64,000 nucleotides of DNA from CAVXFB01 sp963760935 (GCA_963760935.1 CAVXFB010000008.1:372001-436000); one strand, 5' to 3'. Positions 9,302 through 19,023 are shown, counted from the stretch's first letter. The notes: generated from the letters alone by a model not told the origin. A program made the numbers and translations.

Positions 9302-10504
9302 ATGTCTGCCGTTTCCCTATGCCCCCGCTGCCACAAGCCGGTGTCGCTTCCCGTCGGTGTTAACTTGGCCGCGCTGGTGCGCTGCCCCCTGTGCGACGCG
9401 GAATATGAACTCCGTGACGCCATCCCTCCCAAGCTGATCCCGATCGCGGTTGTTACGCCTCAGCAACCAGCACGGACGTCGGCCCCGGATCTTCACTTCA
9501 CGCACAGCGATAGTTATCAGGTGGCCGAAGAAGAAAACGAGGCGGTGGTGGCCGCACGGACCTTAATGGCCGCCTCGCGGGTGCCAAAGCCGCCTGTGCC
9601 CAGATCGCCGATCAAAACGCTGGTGGAAATCATCCTCGGAGGGCTGGCCGGCTGCTTGGTCGCCTACTACGCTTTAGCATTTTATTATGGCCCGCAGTTC
9701 AAGACGAAGGGTTTGCCGGAACTTCCTTTGCCGTTTATCGCCGGGCTGATTAATCCCGCGGACAATGCCGAGGTGGCGAGCCCGAGCGATGTAGCCGAAG
9801 AGCAGCCGACGCGTCGCGCGGCCGATACGTCCGAGTCCGCTGTGCCCGCCGCTCCGGCGAAGGTTGTTCCCGAAGCGGTCACACCGCCGGCACCTGAGTC
9901 GGCCGACTCTACAGACGATCTGAGCTTGTTGCGACCCAGGCCCGGTTCGGCCGGCTACGTTGGCCCACGCCTTTGTCCGCCGGTAGACTCCGACGAGTTG
10001 GCCGCAGCGCTGCGGAAGGCCAACTCAATTTCGATCGCCAACGCCGACGACCCCATGCCGCCGAGCATCTACGAATCGTTCTGCGAACTGGGAACGAGGG
10101 TCACGTTCGTCAATGGGCCGGCCGCTGATACGGAGCTTTCAGAGCGGATCGCTGCCGCACGCACGTTGCTGGAGAAAGTCGGCACATCACCAGAGCGAAT
10201 GGACAAGGTCGGATTGTTGGCCGATCGGCGGTTGGACGAGAATAAAACACAGAACGCCGGCATCCTCCTGGCCGGAAAGGTCCAAGACGTCGCGCGGCAG
10301 GGCCGGCTATGGACCGCCACATTGCGCGTGGCTGGAATATCGACAACGGTCGGCATCGCCAGCCGGGAAGCGTTGAATGTGAAGGCCGATGATCGCGTGC
10401 TCGTGCTAGGCGTTGTGGTGCAAGAACCAGAGGCGAACCTCGTCGGCTACACCGGCACCCGGTCCATGGTGGTGTGGTCTGGCGCCTGTGCGAAAATCCC
10501 GTAG
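9302..10504 (+). CDS. Zinc-ribbon protein with one membrane segment
   Basis: 400 residues. The N-terminus has two CxxC pairs, CPRCHKPV and CPLCDAEYEL, forming a zinc-ribbon-like module. A single hydrophobic segment (about residues 108-130, LVEIILGGLAGCLVAYYALA) follows, so the ribbon is probably cytoplasmic and the rest exported. After a Pro/Ala/Glu-rich linker, the C-terminal part (about 220-400) is compact and ends with a small beta-rich domain (AGILLAGKVQDVARQGRLWT). This architecture recurs in planctomycetes but I know of no assigned function. It is separated from the M32 gene by 91 nt. Confidence 0.7.
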   Translation: MSAVSLCPRCHKPVSLPVGVNLAALVRCPLCDAEYELRDAIPPKLIPIAVVTPQQPARTSAPDLHFTHSDSYQVAEEENEAVVAARTLMAASRVPKPPVPRSPIKTLVEIILGGLAGCLVAYYALAFYYGPQFKTKGLPELPLPFIAGLINPADNAEVASPSDVAEEQPTRRAADTSESAVPAAPAKVVPEAVTPPAPESADSTDDLSLLRPRPGSAGYVGPRLCPPVDSDELAAALRKANSISIANADDPMPPSIYESFCELGTRVTFVNGPAADTELSERIAAARTLLEKVGTSPERMDKVGLLADRRLDENKTQNAGILLAGKVQDVARQGRLWTATLRVAGISTTVGIASREALNVKADDRVLVLGVVVQEPEANLVGYTGTRSMVVWSGACAKIP

Positions 10505-10548
10505 GCGCCGCCAAACCGACCGAGGAGGGCTGCAAAGTTATTCAAGAA

Positions 10549-10619
10549 CGGGAGGGCGAAGCTCCTGCTGAGCCACGTAGTGCGATCTTGTTTGGCTCGG
10601 CGGGAGCCTCGCCCTCCCG
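10549..10619. repeat. Palindromic REP-like element
   Basis: Two 26-nt arms, beginning CGGGAGGGCGAAGCTCC and ending GGGAGCCTCGCCCTCCCG, are inverted copies matching at 23 of 26 positions around a 19-nt spacer. The element lies in the gap between the zinc-ribbon gene and feoA. Confidence 0.75.
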
Positions 10620-10739
10620 TAAATTGCCACTTTGCAGTTCTCCTGCGTGTCGGCCGCCGTGGCTTGCCGGACAGCCCAAAACGGCGTAAAATCTGGGACT
10701 GTCTTGAATAGCCCCTCTCGCCCTCATTTGCGCCATATT

Positions 10740-10991
10740 GTGAAAGTCAAGCCGAACCGACGGACCATTCCGCTGAAGAACTTGCCTGTCGGCCATACGG
10801 CGAGGATCGCCCGCATCCTCGGTCGGCCCGATCACGTTCACCAACTCGAAGAGTTTGGCCTTCGCGGCGGGACGAAGATCGAAATGTTTCGGTCGGGCAA
10901 TCCTTGCATCATTCGTTTGGCCGGCAACAAGATCTGCCTTCGCGCTGGCGATCTGTTCGATGTGCTCGTTGAGCCAGCCACGGCCCAATAA
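10740..10991 (+). CDS. feoA: FeoA-type ferrous iron transport protein A
   Basis: A GTG at 10740 gives an 83-residue protein (KVKPNRRTIPLKNLPVGHTA...), close to the usual 75-85 of FeoA. The frame extends 36 codons upstream, but that part has no FeoA similarity. The SH3-like core is recognisable by LPVGHTARIARI, HQLEEFGLRGGTKIEM and the closing LAGNKICLRAGDLFDVLV. FeoA is a small cytosolic partner of FeoB and is thought to modulate its GTP-driven Fe(II) uptake. Its TAA is directly followed by the feoB ATG, so the two are translationally linked. Confidence 0.85.
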   Translation: MKVKPNRRTIPLKNLPVGHTARIARILGRPDHVHQLEEFGLRGGTKIEMFRSGNPCIIRLAGNKICLRAGDLFDVLVEPATAQ

Positions 10992-13151
10992 ATGTCCCCA
11001 GCTACAGAAACACGCGTCTACACTGTAGCCTTGATCGGCAACCCGAATACGGGCAAGTCGACGCTCTTTACCGGCCTCGTCGGCATCCGCCAGCACGTTG
11101 GAAACTATCCCGGCGTAACTGTGGAAAAGAAGACTGGGCGATTGCAGTTCGCCGGCCGGCAGTTCGAACTTATCGACCTGCCCGGCTTGTATAGTCTCGC
11201 ACCACGGTCGCGAGACGAAATGGTGGCCGTCGATCTGCTGTTGGGTCGACGCGAAGATACGCCGCCGGTCGATGCCGTGCTATGCATTGTCGACGCCAGC
11301 AATCTGCGCCGTAATCTATACCTCGTCAGTCAGGTGATCGAGCTGGGGCTGCCGACGGTCGTGGCCGTCAATATGCTCGATGTGGCCGAGGATCACTCGG
11401 TCAAAGTCGACGTGGAGCGGTTGTCGCATCATTTGGGTGTGCCGGCCGTGCCGGTGCAGGCGAATCGACGCATTGGTCTGTCGCAGTTGAAAACCGTCTT
11501 GGCCAGCACGATCAAGAAGGCTGGGAATCAAGAGACGGAGGATGGGACCAAGCAAAATCCCTGCACGACGCCGCTACCAGCGGCCTTTGAGTCCGAAGTG
11601 TCGTTGCTCGAGGCAGAACTGGCCGACGACCCGGCCGCACACGATGCCAAACCGCTGCCCCGCTGCCTGGTGCAGCGATTGCTGTTGGACGTTAGCGGCT
11701 ATCTACAGCGGACGCTGTTGAACGACACCGACGGGCACTGGGAGCGCCGTCTGGCCGATGCGCAAGCGCGCCTGGCCAATGCCGGTCACCCTGTGCCGTC
11801 CGTCGAAACCGCGGCCCGCTACGATTGGGCCCGACACGTGCTCGATGATGTCTTGGTCGAACCGGGCCGGTACAAAGTCACGATGAGCGATCGGATCGAT
11901 CGTGTGTTGACACACCGGCTGTGGGGCTCACTGGCATTTGCCGTTGTGATGCTGGTGATGTTTCAGGCGGTGTTCGTCGGGGCTCGGCCCGCCATGGATG
12001 CGATTCAAGCTGCCACGGCCACGGCCGGCGGTTGGATCGAGTCGCACATGGCCGAGGGCGCCCTACGCAGCTTGATTGTCGGCGGTGTTCTAGGCGGCGT
12101 TGGTGGCGTCGTGGGCTTTCTGCCGCAAATTCTCGTGCTATTCGCCTGCCTCGCCGTGTTGGAAGACTGCGGCTACATGGCCCGAGCGGCCTATCTGATG
12201 GACCGCGTCATGGTCCGCGTGGGCCTGAGCGGCAAAGCGTTCATCCCGCTCCTGTCCTCGTTCGCCTGCGCCGTGCCCGGCATCATGGCCACGCGCGTCA
12301 TTGAGAACAGCGCGACCGGCTAACGACCATCCTCGTGGCCCCCTTGTTGACGTGCTCGGCCCGGCTGCCGATCTATGCCTTGCTGATCGCCGCCGTGATC
12401 CCGTCGCAAAGCTACCTCGGTGGACTGCTCAACCTACAGGGCCTTACGCTGGCCAGTTTGTATCTATTGGGAATTTTCGCCGCGGTGGTGTTCGCCATGG
12501 TCTTCAAACGGACGATCCTCCGCGGCCAGGCGCCGCCGTTCGTCATGGAACTGCCAACATACAAATGGCCGTCGCTCCGCACCGTGCTGTTTCGCATGGC
12601 CGAACGCGGCTGGGTCTTTGTCCGCTGCGCCGGCACGCTGATCTTGGCCGTGTCGGTTCTTGTTTGGGCCGCTCTCTATTATCCGCACAATCCACACTCC
12701 TCGCACCAACAGCAACAGCGCGAGAGTTACCTCGGCCAGGCCGGCCAAGTGATCGAACCGTTGGTGCGGCCGCTGGGTTGGGACTGGCGCATCGGCTGCG
12801 CCGTGCTGGCGTCTTTCCCTGCACGCGAGATTGTGGTGGCCACGATGGGCGTGATGTACCACTTCGACGACGAAGCAGAGACGGACCCCGACAAGGCGGC
12901 GACGCCCTGGAGCGAACAGCTTCGCCACGTCACTTGGGACGGCACTGACCGGTTGGTGTTCGACGTTCCCGTGGCGCTGTCGATCATGGTCTTTTTCGCG
13001 CTCTGCGCCTCAGTGTGCGGCCACCTTGGCCGTAATTCGGCGAGAGACCAACAGTTGGCGCTGGCCGGCGTTCACCTTCGCCTATATGACGACGTTAGCG
13101 TACGTGGGCGCGCTGGTGACATACCAGGTGGGAACGTGGATCGGAGGCTAA
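10992..13151 (+). CDS. feoB: FeoB ferrous iron transporter, two apparent frameshifts
   Basis: The N-terminal G domain has GNPNTGKST (G1), a switch region VGNYPGVTVEKK, DLPGLYSL (G3) and NMLD (G4). Membrane segments begin near residue 305, including the conserved FIPLLSSFACAVPGIMATR. As read, the frame stops at 12321-12323 just after that motif. Restoring one base near 12308-12312 gives RDRLTTILVAPLLTCSARLP, the standard FeoB sequence. A second shift at 13009-13011 (one base too many, or two missing) returns to the original frame and yields the typical tail CAATLAVIRRETNSWRW ... LAYVGALVTYQVG, ending with TAA at 13149-13151. The two shifts cancel, and every expected segment is present, so sequencing indels are likelier than decay. 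FeoB imports Fe(II) across the inner membrane. Confidence 0.9.
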
Positions 13152-13163
13152 CCGAGGTAGCCC

Positions 13164-13358
13164 ATGAACATTACCTGGCAAGACGCGCTGACCGCCGCCA
13201 TTATCCTAATCGCCGTGGGCTACGTCGTGCGCCGCGTGGTGCGATTGCTGCAACGCAAAGCGCGGCCCGGATGTGGCTGCTGCGACGGTTGCCAGCCAGA
13301 GCCAACTGAGAATACTCTGGTCAACCTCGAAACGCGCGCAGCGGAATCACCAGAATAG
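13164..13358 (+). CDS. FeoB-associated Cys-rich membrane protein
   Basis: 64 residues: one N-terminal membrane segment (LTAAIILIAVGYVVRRVV), a basic stretch (RLLQRKARPG) and a cysteine cluster GCGCCDGC. This is the layout of the small Cys-rich membrane proteins (Pfam PF12669 type) commonly encoded directly after feoB. It starts 12 nt after the feoB stop with AGG upstream. The role inferred is as an accessory of FeoB, perhaps in metal handling or in place of FeoC; this is not established. Confidence 0.85.
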   Translation: MNITWQDALTAAIILIAVGYVVRRVVRLLQRKARPGCGCCDGCQPEPTENTLVNLETRAAESPE

Positions 13359-13360
13359 AA

Positions 13361-13389
13361 CTGGGGCGACAGTTGAACTGCCGCCCCAG
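13361..13389. terminator. Bidirectional hairpin closing feoAB and the DUF1573 gene
   Basis: CTGGGGCGACAGTT and GAACTGCCGCCCCAG form a near-perfect stem with a single mismatch and a minimal loop. It sits exactly between two convergent transcription units. The plus-strand side continues TGTAATGTCTTT, only weakly T-rich. Confidence 0.65.
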
Positions 13390-13432
13390 TGTAATGTCTT
13401 TAGATCAGTAGGCGTCTCGGCCTGATTGCTGG

Positions 13433-14421
13433 CTACTTCGCCGCTACGACGGCGTAGGCCGCTAACTCGGGCGTCATCTGGCCTTGATCGGTCTTGATCT
13501 TGATCGTCTTCACGATCTTGCCGACGTCAGCCCCGGCAGTGAAGCTCACGGGCACCAAGTGCAGTTCCTTCGCCGTGCCTTCCTTGGACGTGTCGAACTG
13601 GAAGGCCCCGTCTTCGCAGGAAATGCCGAGAATACGGAAGGGCTTCTTGCTCTTCACGACAAGCTGCTTCGTCACCTTCTGGCCCGGCTGAACCACGCCC
13701 ATGAACAACGACGTTGGGCTCACGGTGATGCCCGGCGTGACGCGTCCCTCGACGAGCACCGGGATTTGAGCCGCCGCGATGTCATTCGTCACCAGCATCA
13801 AATGGTCGTTCAAATAGCCGGCCGGCGCGGACGGATCGACGTGGACTTTCAACTGATAGGAAACCTGGCCGTTGTACCGCGATGTCTCGACAGCCTGGGC
13901 CGTGATATGTGGATTGGAACTCCTCACCTGGGTAATTTGCCAATCGCCTCGGCCGGCATAGGTGACGGCAACCGCTTGATCGGCTCCGACGCCCTCGTCT
14001 ACCGTGCCGACTTGCACACTGCCCGGCTCAACGACCACGTCGCTACGAATGTACCCCCTCACTTGGAGTTGGACTTCTGCGTAGAATGGCTTGTCGAAGG
14101 TCACCGTGAGCGTTGCTCCCCGCTGACCGAGGAAGAGCGGCGTATTGAAATGTGCGACGATTGCACCCTTTTCGTACGTCTTCAGGGTGGGATTTTCGAT
14201 CGTTGGGGTCGTGCAGCCACAGCTAGTCCTGACGCCCGCGACATGGACGTCTTCCATGTATAAATTTCAAAAACGAACCGATACTCAGCCTTTGCCCCCC
14301 GAGCGACGGAGCCGAAGTCATGGTCTGTGACCTTGAACATCTTCTGGGCCCACTCTTGGGCCAGACACGGGGTGCAGACGACAAGGGCTAAGATGAATCC
14401 TCCTATAATCTTGCGCGACAT
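13433..14421 (-). CDS. DUF1573 secreted protein, one apparent frameshift
   Basis: The gene starts MSRKIIGGFILALVVCTPCL, a signal peptide, with AGGAG about 10 nt upstream. FKVTDHDFGSVARGAKAEYR and VRTSCGCTTPTI are the two halves of the DUF1573 signature. They lie in different frames, separated at 14262-14268 where GAAATTT needs one more base in the A/T run to read E-N-L-Y-M-E-D-V-H. The remainder consists of Ig/ASH-like beta-sandwich repeats (PLFLGQRGATLTVTFDKPFY, VTNDIAAAQIPVLVEGRV). DUF1573 proteins are exported and often abundant in Bacteroidetes and planctomycetes; their biochemical role is unknown. Transcription is convergent with the feo operon. Confidence 0.8.
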
Positions 14422-15027
14422 GCTCTCGGACTCCTAAATGGCGGTGTAATAATGTCTTCCGCAAAAATCTAGACCCAAATACATGCCGTGTCAACTTCGC
14501 TATGTTGTCTTTTTTCACAATGTCGCTATTTATGACTCGCGACGTCTCATTCCTGCACAAACAATGTGGGGGGACCGATCCGAAACGAGATTCTGGTGGC
14601 GATCTCGACCACAGTACCTGCGACCGCCCGTTCTTCAGAGGGCAAACTCTCACCCCACCAACGCGGGGTGATTGTTTGCTATTCCTCATTCGTAACGGAG
14701 CGGTCAAAGAATCCCGATTTCGCTCGGGGAAACGTGGTCGTCCCTGAACGTCGTTAGGGATCGCTGGCGGCTGGCACGACTGCCAAGCTGCCCCAGTCCC
14801 CCCACGAAGGAATCCTATTCGCGGATCGAATCGCAGTCTACTCACGACTTCGGGGGGATCGTGTCGAAGTCGCTCCCGCGATCGCGCCGCGAGCCGGCCC
14901 GGCGCAGCGGTCGCAAAATTCTCCCCAAGAGGCACCGGGGACTGCATTGCCAAGATGACCGACACTCCGTTAAGATAAGGGATTGCATTTTTACGGGCCG
15001 GGCTGCCGCCGGGTTCCGCCGATCGCT
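14422..15027. other. Intergenic region upstream of ffh, no gene recognised
   Basis: About 600 bases between the divergent DUF1573 and ffh genes. It must hold promoters for both. I looked for an SRP RNA (the conserved apical GGAA/AGCAG region) because ffh is adjacent and found none. Small open frames here lack ribosome binding sites and plausible composition. The GCGGGGTGATTG and ACGTCGTTAGGGATC stretches form no long hairpin. Confidence 0.4.
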
Positions 15028-16509
15028 ATGTTTGAATCGCTCCAGGAAAATCTGAGTTCGGCTTTGCGGGCCTTGCGCGGACGCGGAAGGCTTACCGAGT
15101 CGAATATGCGCGATGGCCTGCAACTGGTCCAGCGCGCCCTGCTCGAGGCCGACGTCAGCCTGTCGGTCGTCAAGCAGTTCATGGCCAGCGTCGGCGATCA
15201 GGCCGTCGGCGAGACGGTGTTGAAATCGCTCAACCCGTCGCAGCAACTCGTCTCCATCGTCCACCAGGAATTGATCAACCTGATGGGCCCGGTCGACCAC
15301 TCGTTGCATCTCCGCGGCGAAGTCTCGGTGCTGATGCTCTGCGGCCTTCAAGGCTCTGGCAAGACGACGACCTGCGGCAAGCTCGGCGGACTGATTCGCC
15401 GGCGCGGACGCAAACCGATGCTCGTCGCCGCCGACTTGCAGCGCCCCGCCGCTATCCAGCAGTTGCAGGTGCTCGGCCAGCAACTCGACCTGCCGGTTTA
15501 CGCCGACTTGGCCGCAAAGGATCCTGTCGCTCTCTGCCATGCCGCGGTGAAACAGGCGAAGGCGACCGGCGCCGACGTGGTGATTCTCGACACGGCCGGC
15601 CGATTGCACGTTGACGCCGAGTTGATGGATCAGCTCTCGATGATCGACCGTCGCGTCAGTCCCGACCAGGTCTACCTGGTGGTCGATGCCATGACCGGTC
15701 AGGACGCCGTCAACAGCGCCAAGGCGTTTAACGAGGCGCTGGAACTCGACGGCGTAATCATGACCAAGCTCGACGGCGACGCCCGCGGCGGCGCCGCGCT
15801 GTCGGTCAAAGCCGTCACGGGCGTGCCCATCAAGTTCGTCGGCACCGGCGAGCATCTCGACGCGCTCGAGGAATTCCACCCCGACCGCATGGCCGGCCGC
15901 ATCCTCGGCATGGGCGACGTACTGTCGCTGGTCGAACAGGCGCAGCAGAAGTTCGACCAAGAGGAGATGGCCAAGCAGGAGGAGCGGCTTCGCAAGGGCG
16001 AGTTCACGCTCGACGACTTCAAGAAGACGCTCGGTCAGACGAAGAAGCTCGGGCCGATGAACAAGATTCTCGGCATGATCCCCGGCATGAGCGCGATGAG
16101 CGATATGCTCGGCGACGTGGATGCCGAATCCGAGATGCGGCAGTTGGTTGGCATCATCGACTCCATGACGCCCGACGAGCGTCGCAACCCGTCGAAGATC
16201 ATTGACCAGAGTCGCCGCCGCCGCATTGCTTCCGGCGCGGGCGTCGAGCCGCACCAGGTGAACGAACTGGTCAAGCAATTCGACGGCATGGCCGACATGA
16301 TGAAGCGAATGTCGGGACTCGGCGTGCGTGACCGCATGCGCGCCATGCAGGAGATGACTCAGGGCGGCCTGCTCAACCCGGGCAGCCGGCTGGCCAAGGC
16401 GAAAGTCGGCACCGGCAAGCGGCTGACGCCGCAGGAACGGGCCAAACTAAGAAAAGAAAAAGAACGCGAATTGCGCCGCAAAAAGCGCGAGGCAAGAAAG
16501 AAACCGTAA
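15028..16509 (+). CDS. ffh: Signal recognition particle protein Ffh
   Basis: 493 residues from the ATG of MFESLQENLSSALRALRG, the canonical N-terminus; the frame extends 15 codons upstream without similarity. The N domain is followed by the G domain with GLQGSGKTTTCGKL (G1), DTAGRL (G3) and TKLDGDARGG (G4/G5). The Met-rich M domain (MNKILGMIPGMSAMSDMLG, GMADMMKRMSGLG) binds SRP RNA and signal sequences. The C-terminus is a basic tail (RKEKERELRRKKREARKK). Ffh targets nascent membrane and secreted proteins to FtsY/SecYEG. It heads the ffh-rpsP-trmD-rplS-yraN cluster, 78 nt before rpsP. Confidence 0.97.
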   Translation: MFESLQENLSSALRALRGRGRLTESNMRDGLQLVQRALLEADVSLSVVKQFMASVGDQAVGETVLKSLNPSQQLVSIVHQELINLMGPVDHSLHLRGEVSVLMLCGLQGSGKTTTCGKLGGLIRRRGRKPMLVAADLQRPAAIQQLQVLGQQLDLPVYADLAAKDPVALCHAAVKQAKATGADVVILDTAGRLHVDAELMDQLSMIDRRVSPDQVYLVVDAMTGQDAVNSAKAFNEALELDGVIMTKLDGDARGGAALSVKAVTGVPIKFVGTGEHLDALEEFHPDRMAGRILGMGDVLSLVEQAQQKFDQEEMAKQEERLRKGEFTLDDFKKTLGQTKKLGPMNKILGMIPGMSAMSDMLGDVDAESEMRQLVGIIDSMTPDERRNPSKIIDQSRRRRIASGAGVEPHQVNELVKQFDGMADMMKRMSGLGVRDRMRAMQEMTQGGLLNPGSRLAKAKVGTGKRLTPQERAKLRKEKERELRRKKREARKKP

Positions 16510-16587
16510 CCGCCGTGTTTAGCAGCCGCCGGCACGACGGCTCGTCAAAAACCAAGTAACCGGTATATCACTTTTTGGGAGGAACGC

Positions 16588-17115
16588 GTGGCAGTACGTA
16601 TTCGGATGAAACAGTTCGGGCGAAAACATCGCCCCTATTATCGGATTTGTGCGATGGACATTCGCCGGCCGCGCGACGGGCGCGTGCTGGAGGAACTGGG
16701 AACTTACGACCCGTTGGTGCCCGAGACCGATGCACGGGCCGTGCTCAACGGCGAGAGGATCGCGCATTGGATCAGCGTCGGTGCCCTGCCTTCGGACAAG
16801 GTCCGCGTGCTGATCAAGAAGTACGGCGCCGCCGGGACGCACGTCGAGGCTCAGCGGGTTGCATTGGCACGTCTGGCGCAAAGCCGCAAGCGTCCCGAGC
16901 CACTGCCGCCGATGCCGAAGGCCGCAAAGCCGCCGAAACCGGCCGACGACGCCCAGAGGCCGACCAAGCGCCGCGGAAAAGCGGAAGAGGCCCGCGAAGA
17001 GGCAGCCGCGCCCGAAGCTACGGCGCCCGAAGCAGCCGCGCCCGAGGCAGTTGCCCCCGAGGCAGCCGCGCCGAGGAACAAAGCTGATCGGCCAAAATGC
17101 GCTTCGACATCCTGA
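16588..17115 (+). CDS. rpsP: Ribosomal protein S16 with a long Ala/Pro/Glu tail
   Basis: The start is GTG preceded by GGGAGG, reading AVRIRMKQFGRKHRPYYRIC, the S16 N-terminus. The conserved core (DGRVLEELGTYDPL, ISVGALPSDKVRVLIKKYG) ends near residue 85. A tail of about 90 residues follows, first Lys/Pro-rich, then a repeated Pro-Glu-Ala pattern (APEATAPEAAAPEAVAPEAA). S16 is normally 75-100 residues, so the tail doubles the protein. It is probably disordered and its role is unknown. The last 19 nt overlap the trmD start, implying translational coupling. Confidence 0.95.
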   Translation: MAVRIRMKQFGRKHRPYYRICAMDIRRPRDGRVLEELGTYDPLVPETDARAVLNGERIAHWISVGALPSDKVRVLIKKYGAAGTHVEAQRVALARLAQSRKRPEPLPPMPKAAKPPKPADDAQRPTKRRGKAEEAREEAAAPEATAPEAAAPEAVAPEAAAPRNKADRPKCASTS

Positions 17116-17798
17116 CCCTGTTTCCTGATATCTTCCAGGGATACCTGGGCCAAAGCCTGTTGAAGCGAGCGATCGACGCGGGACGCGTGGAGGTTCACCT
17201 GCACAACATCCGCGACTGGTCGCAGGGAAAACATAACACGGTCGACGATCGCCCCTTTGGCGGCGGCCCCGGCATGGTGATGAAGGTTGAGCCGGTCGTC
17301 GAATGTGTCGAGGCAGTGCGGAGTCACGACGCGGATCCCGGTCACCTGGTGATGCTGACGCCGCAGGGACGGCGACTCGGGCAACCGATTGTAGAGGAGT
17401 TGTCGCAACACAAACGAATCATCCTGTTGTGCGGACGTTACGAGGGATTTGACGAGCGAATACGGCTCATCCTTGAGCCAGACGAAATATCGATCGGCGA
17501 CTTTATACTCAACGGTGGCGAAGTCGCCGCCATGACGATTATCGATGCGACCATCCGGCTGGTGCCGGGCGTGTTAGGAGACGAAGACAGCAGCGCGAAC
17601 GATTCATTTTCGGGCAACGAGCGATGGTTGGAATGTGCCCAATACACGCGGCCGCGCGAGTACCGCGGCCACGAACCGCCGCCGATCCTGCTCGGCGGAA
17701 ACCATGAAGAGATCGCCCGCTGGAGAGAACAAAACAGTCTAGAAAGGACCCGCCAACGTCGGGTCGATTTGCTGAGACACGAAAGGGAGAATCCATGA
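17097..17798 (+). CDS. trmD: tRNA (guanine-37-N1)-methyltransferase TrmD
   Basis: 233 residues, standard length. SPOUT-knot motifs are present: PFGGGPGMVMKVEPV, ILLCGRYEGFDERI and SIGDFILNGGEVAAM, which form the SAM-binding trefoil knot. The C-terminal LECAQYTRPREYRGHEPPPI is also diagnostic. TrmD methylates G37 of tRNAs next to the anticodon and prevents frameshifting. It overlaps rpsP upstream and rplS downstream (ATGA). The usual rimM between rpsP and trmD is absent. Confidence 0.97.
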   Translation: MRFDILTLFPDIFQGYLGQSLLKRAIDAGRVEVHLHNIRDWSQGKHNTVDDRPFGGGPGMVMKVEPVVECVEAVRSHDADPGHLVMLTPQGRRLGQPIVEELSQHKRIILLCGRYEGFDERIRLILEPDEISIGDFILNGGEVAAMTIIDATIRLVPGVLGDEDSSANDSFSGNERWLECAQYTRPREYRGHEPPPILLGGNHEEIARWREQNSLERTRQRRVDLLRHERENP

Positions 17799-18160
17799 GC
17801 CAGCAAGTAATGTCACTGGTCGAGAAGGCCAGTTTGAAGGCGGAAGTCCCGCAGTTCGAGGTCGGCGACACGGTCGACGTCCATTGCCGCATCCTCGAAG
17901 GCGACAAGGAACGCATCCAGATATTCAACGGCCTGGTAATCGCCAGGGCCGGATCGGGCACGCGCGCCACTTTCACCGTGCGGCGGATCGTCCAGGGCGA
18001 GGGCGTCGAGCGGAAGTTCCCGCTCCACTCGCCACGAATCGCCAAGGTCGAGGTGAAGCGGTCCGGCGTCACCCGCCGCGCCAAGCTCTACTACCTCCGC
18101 GATCGCACCGGCAAGGCCGTTCGACTGAAAGAACGCCGCACCACGGTCGAGAAGAAGTAG
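17795..18160 (+). CDS. rplS: Ribosomal protein L19
   Basis: 121 residues. Conserved L19 blocks are visible: FEVGDTVDVHCRILEGDKER, IQIFNGLVIARAGSGTRATF, TVRRIVQGEGVERKFPLHSP and VKRSGVTRRAKLYYLRDRTG. L19 lies at the 30S-50S interface. Its ATG overlaps the trmD stop by 4 nt, so expression is coupled to trmD. Confidence 0.97.
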   Translation: MSQQVMSLVEKASLKAEVPQFEVGDTVDVHCRILEGDKERIQIFNGLVIARAGSGTRATFTVRRIVQGEGVERKFPLHSPRIAKVEVKRSGVTRRAKLYYLRDRTGKAVRLKERRTTVEKK

Positions 18161-18195
18161 TCGCGACGAACATCGGGCGTTCGTCCGCCATGGTC

Positions 18196-18234
18196 CCCTC
18201 TCCGGGCACCGACCGAAGGTTGGTCGGGAGAGGG
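18196..18234. repeat. Palindromic repeat after rplS
   Basis: CCCTCTC pairs with GAGAGGG and, nested inside, CCGACC pairs with GGTCGG around GAAGGTT. The continuation TTAGGGTGAGGG is shared with many dispersed genomic repeats of this type. Position between rplS and yraN would allow it to act as an attenuator, but no T run follows. Confidence 0.55.
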
Positions 18235-18307
18235 TTAGGGTGAGGGCTAACCCTGGTTCACAAGCTCTGCTTGCGAACGTCGCGACAGAGGCGAAGGGCC
18301 GGACGCT

Positions 18308-18736
18308 ATGTCGTTTCTGCCGTTTCTCTCCAGTTGGCGTGAGCGTTGCTTTCCAAAGAAAACGCTGGGCCAACGCGGCGAGGCTGCTGCCGCTCGCTAC
18401 CTTCGTCGCCACGGCTACAAGATCCTCGCGCGAGGTCACCGCATGGGCCGCGGTGAACTCGATCTCGTGGCCCTCGATCGTGATACGATCGTCTTTGTCG
18501 AAGTGAAGACGCGGCAATCGCACGATGCGGGCCTTCCGGCCGAAGCCGTCGACGAACACAAGCAGCGCCAACTTACCCGCTTGGCTGTCGGTTTCCTTAA
18601 GCGCCACGGGCTGCTCGAATGCCCCGCTCGCTTCGACGTGATCGCCATCACGTGGCCGGCGCGGAAGTGGTTCCCCGTCATCGAACACATCCAAAACGCA
18701 TTCGAGGCCGTCGGAACGCGCGAGTTCTACTCGTAA
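18308..18736 (+). CDS. yraN: YraN/UPF0102 family nuclease-fold protein
   Basis: 142 residues. The family signature GQRGEAAAARYLRRHGYKIL, then GELDLVALDRDTIVFVEVKT, contains the E-x-D...E-x-K pattern of a restriction-endonuclease-like fold (acidic residues in GELD and lysine in EVK). It ends with FDVIAI. The family is nearly universal and is linked by context to ribosome or recombination genes, but its activity is not established. It is in the usual position downstream of rplS, after a 147-nt gap with a palindromic repeat. Confidence 0.9.
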   Translation: MSFLPFLSSWRERCFPKKTLGQRGEAAAARYLRRHGYKILARGHRMGRGELDLVALDRDTIVFVEVKTRQSHDAGLPAEAVDEHKQRQLTRLAVGFLKRHGLLECPARFDVIAITWPARKWFPVIEHIQNAFEAVGTREFYS

Positions 18737-19023
18737 GTAGCAGGCGCACTGCGTGTGCCGTCCGCTATAGCAAACGCGATAGGCGGCACGTCCCTGAGCC
18801 CAAACGAACGGCGTGGTTTTGCGGCCACCTGCGACCTTCCTGCTCGAAGCTGTCGATCGAGTTGCGACCGGCCGCTGACGATATCGCCCGGGCTCGCCGC
18901 CCTAATGGCAGTCACCAATCGGGGCCGCGCGATGCTGGCCAAACCCGCAACGACATGATTCTAGGGGGGACGCATTGACGTAAAATAAGGGTTTGTCTAA
19001 AGTGGGCCTCGACGGGAGAGCCA

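Noticed and set aside
14422..15027. Possible SRP RNA or 6S RNA gene next to ffh
   Set aside because: The conserved SRP apical loop and symmetric bulge could not be found, and no long rod-like hairpin is visible.
14842..16278. 478-codon open frame antisense to ffh
   Set aside because: It is a shadow of ffh, which has all SRP54 motifs; the antisense product has no recognisable domain.
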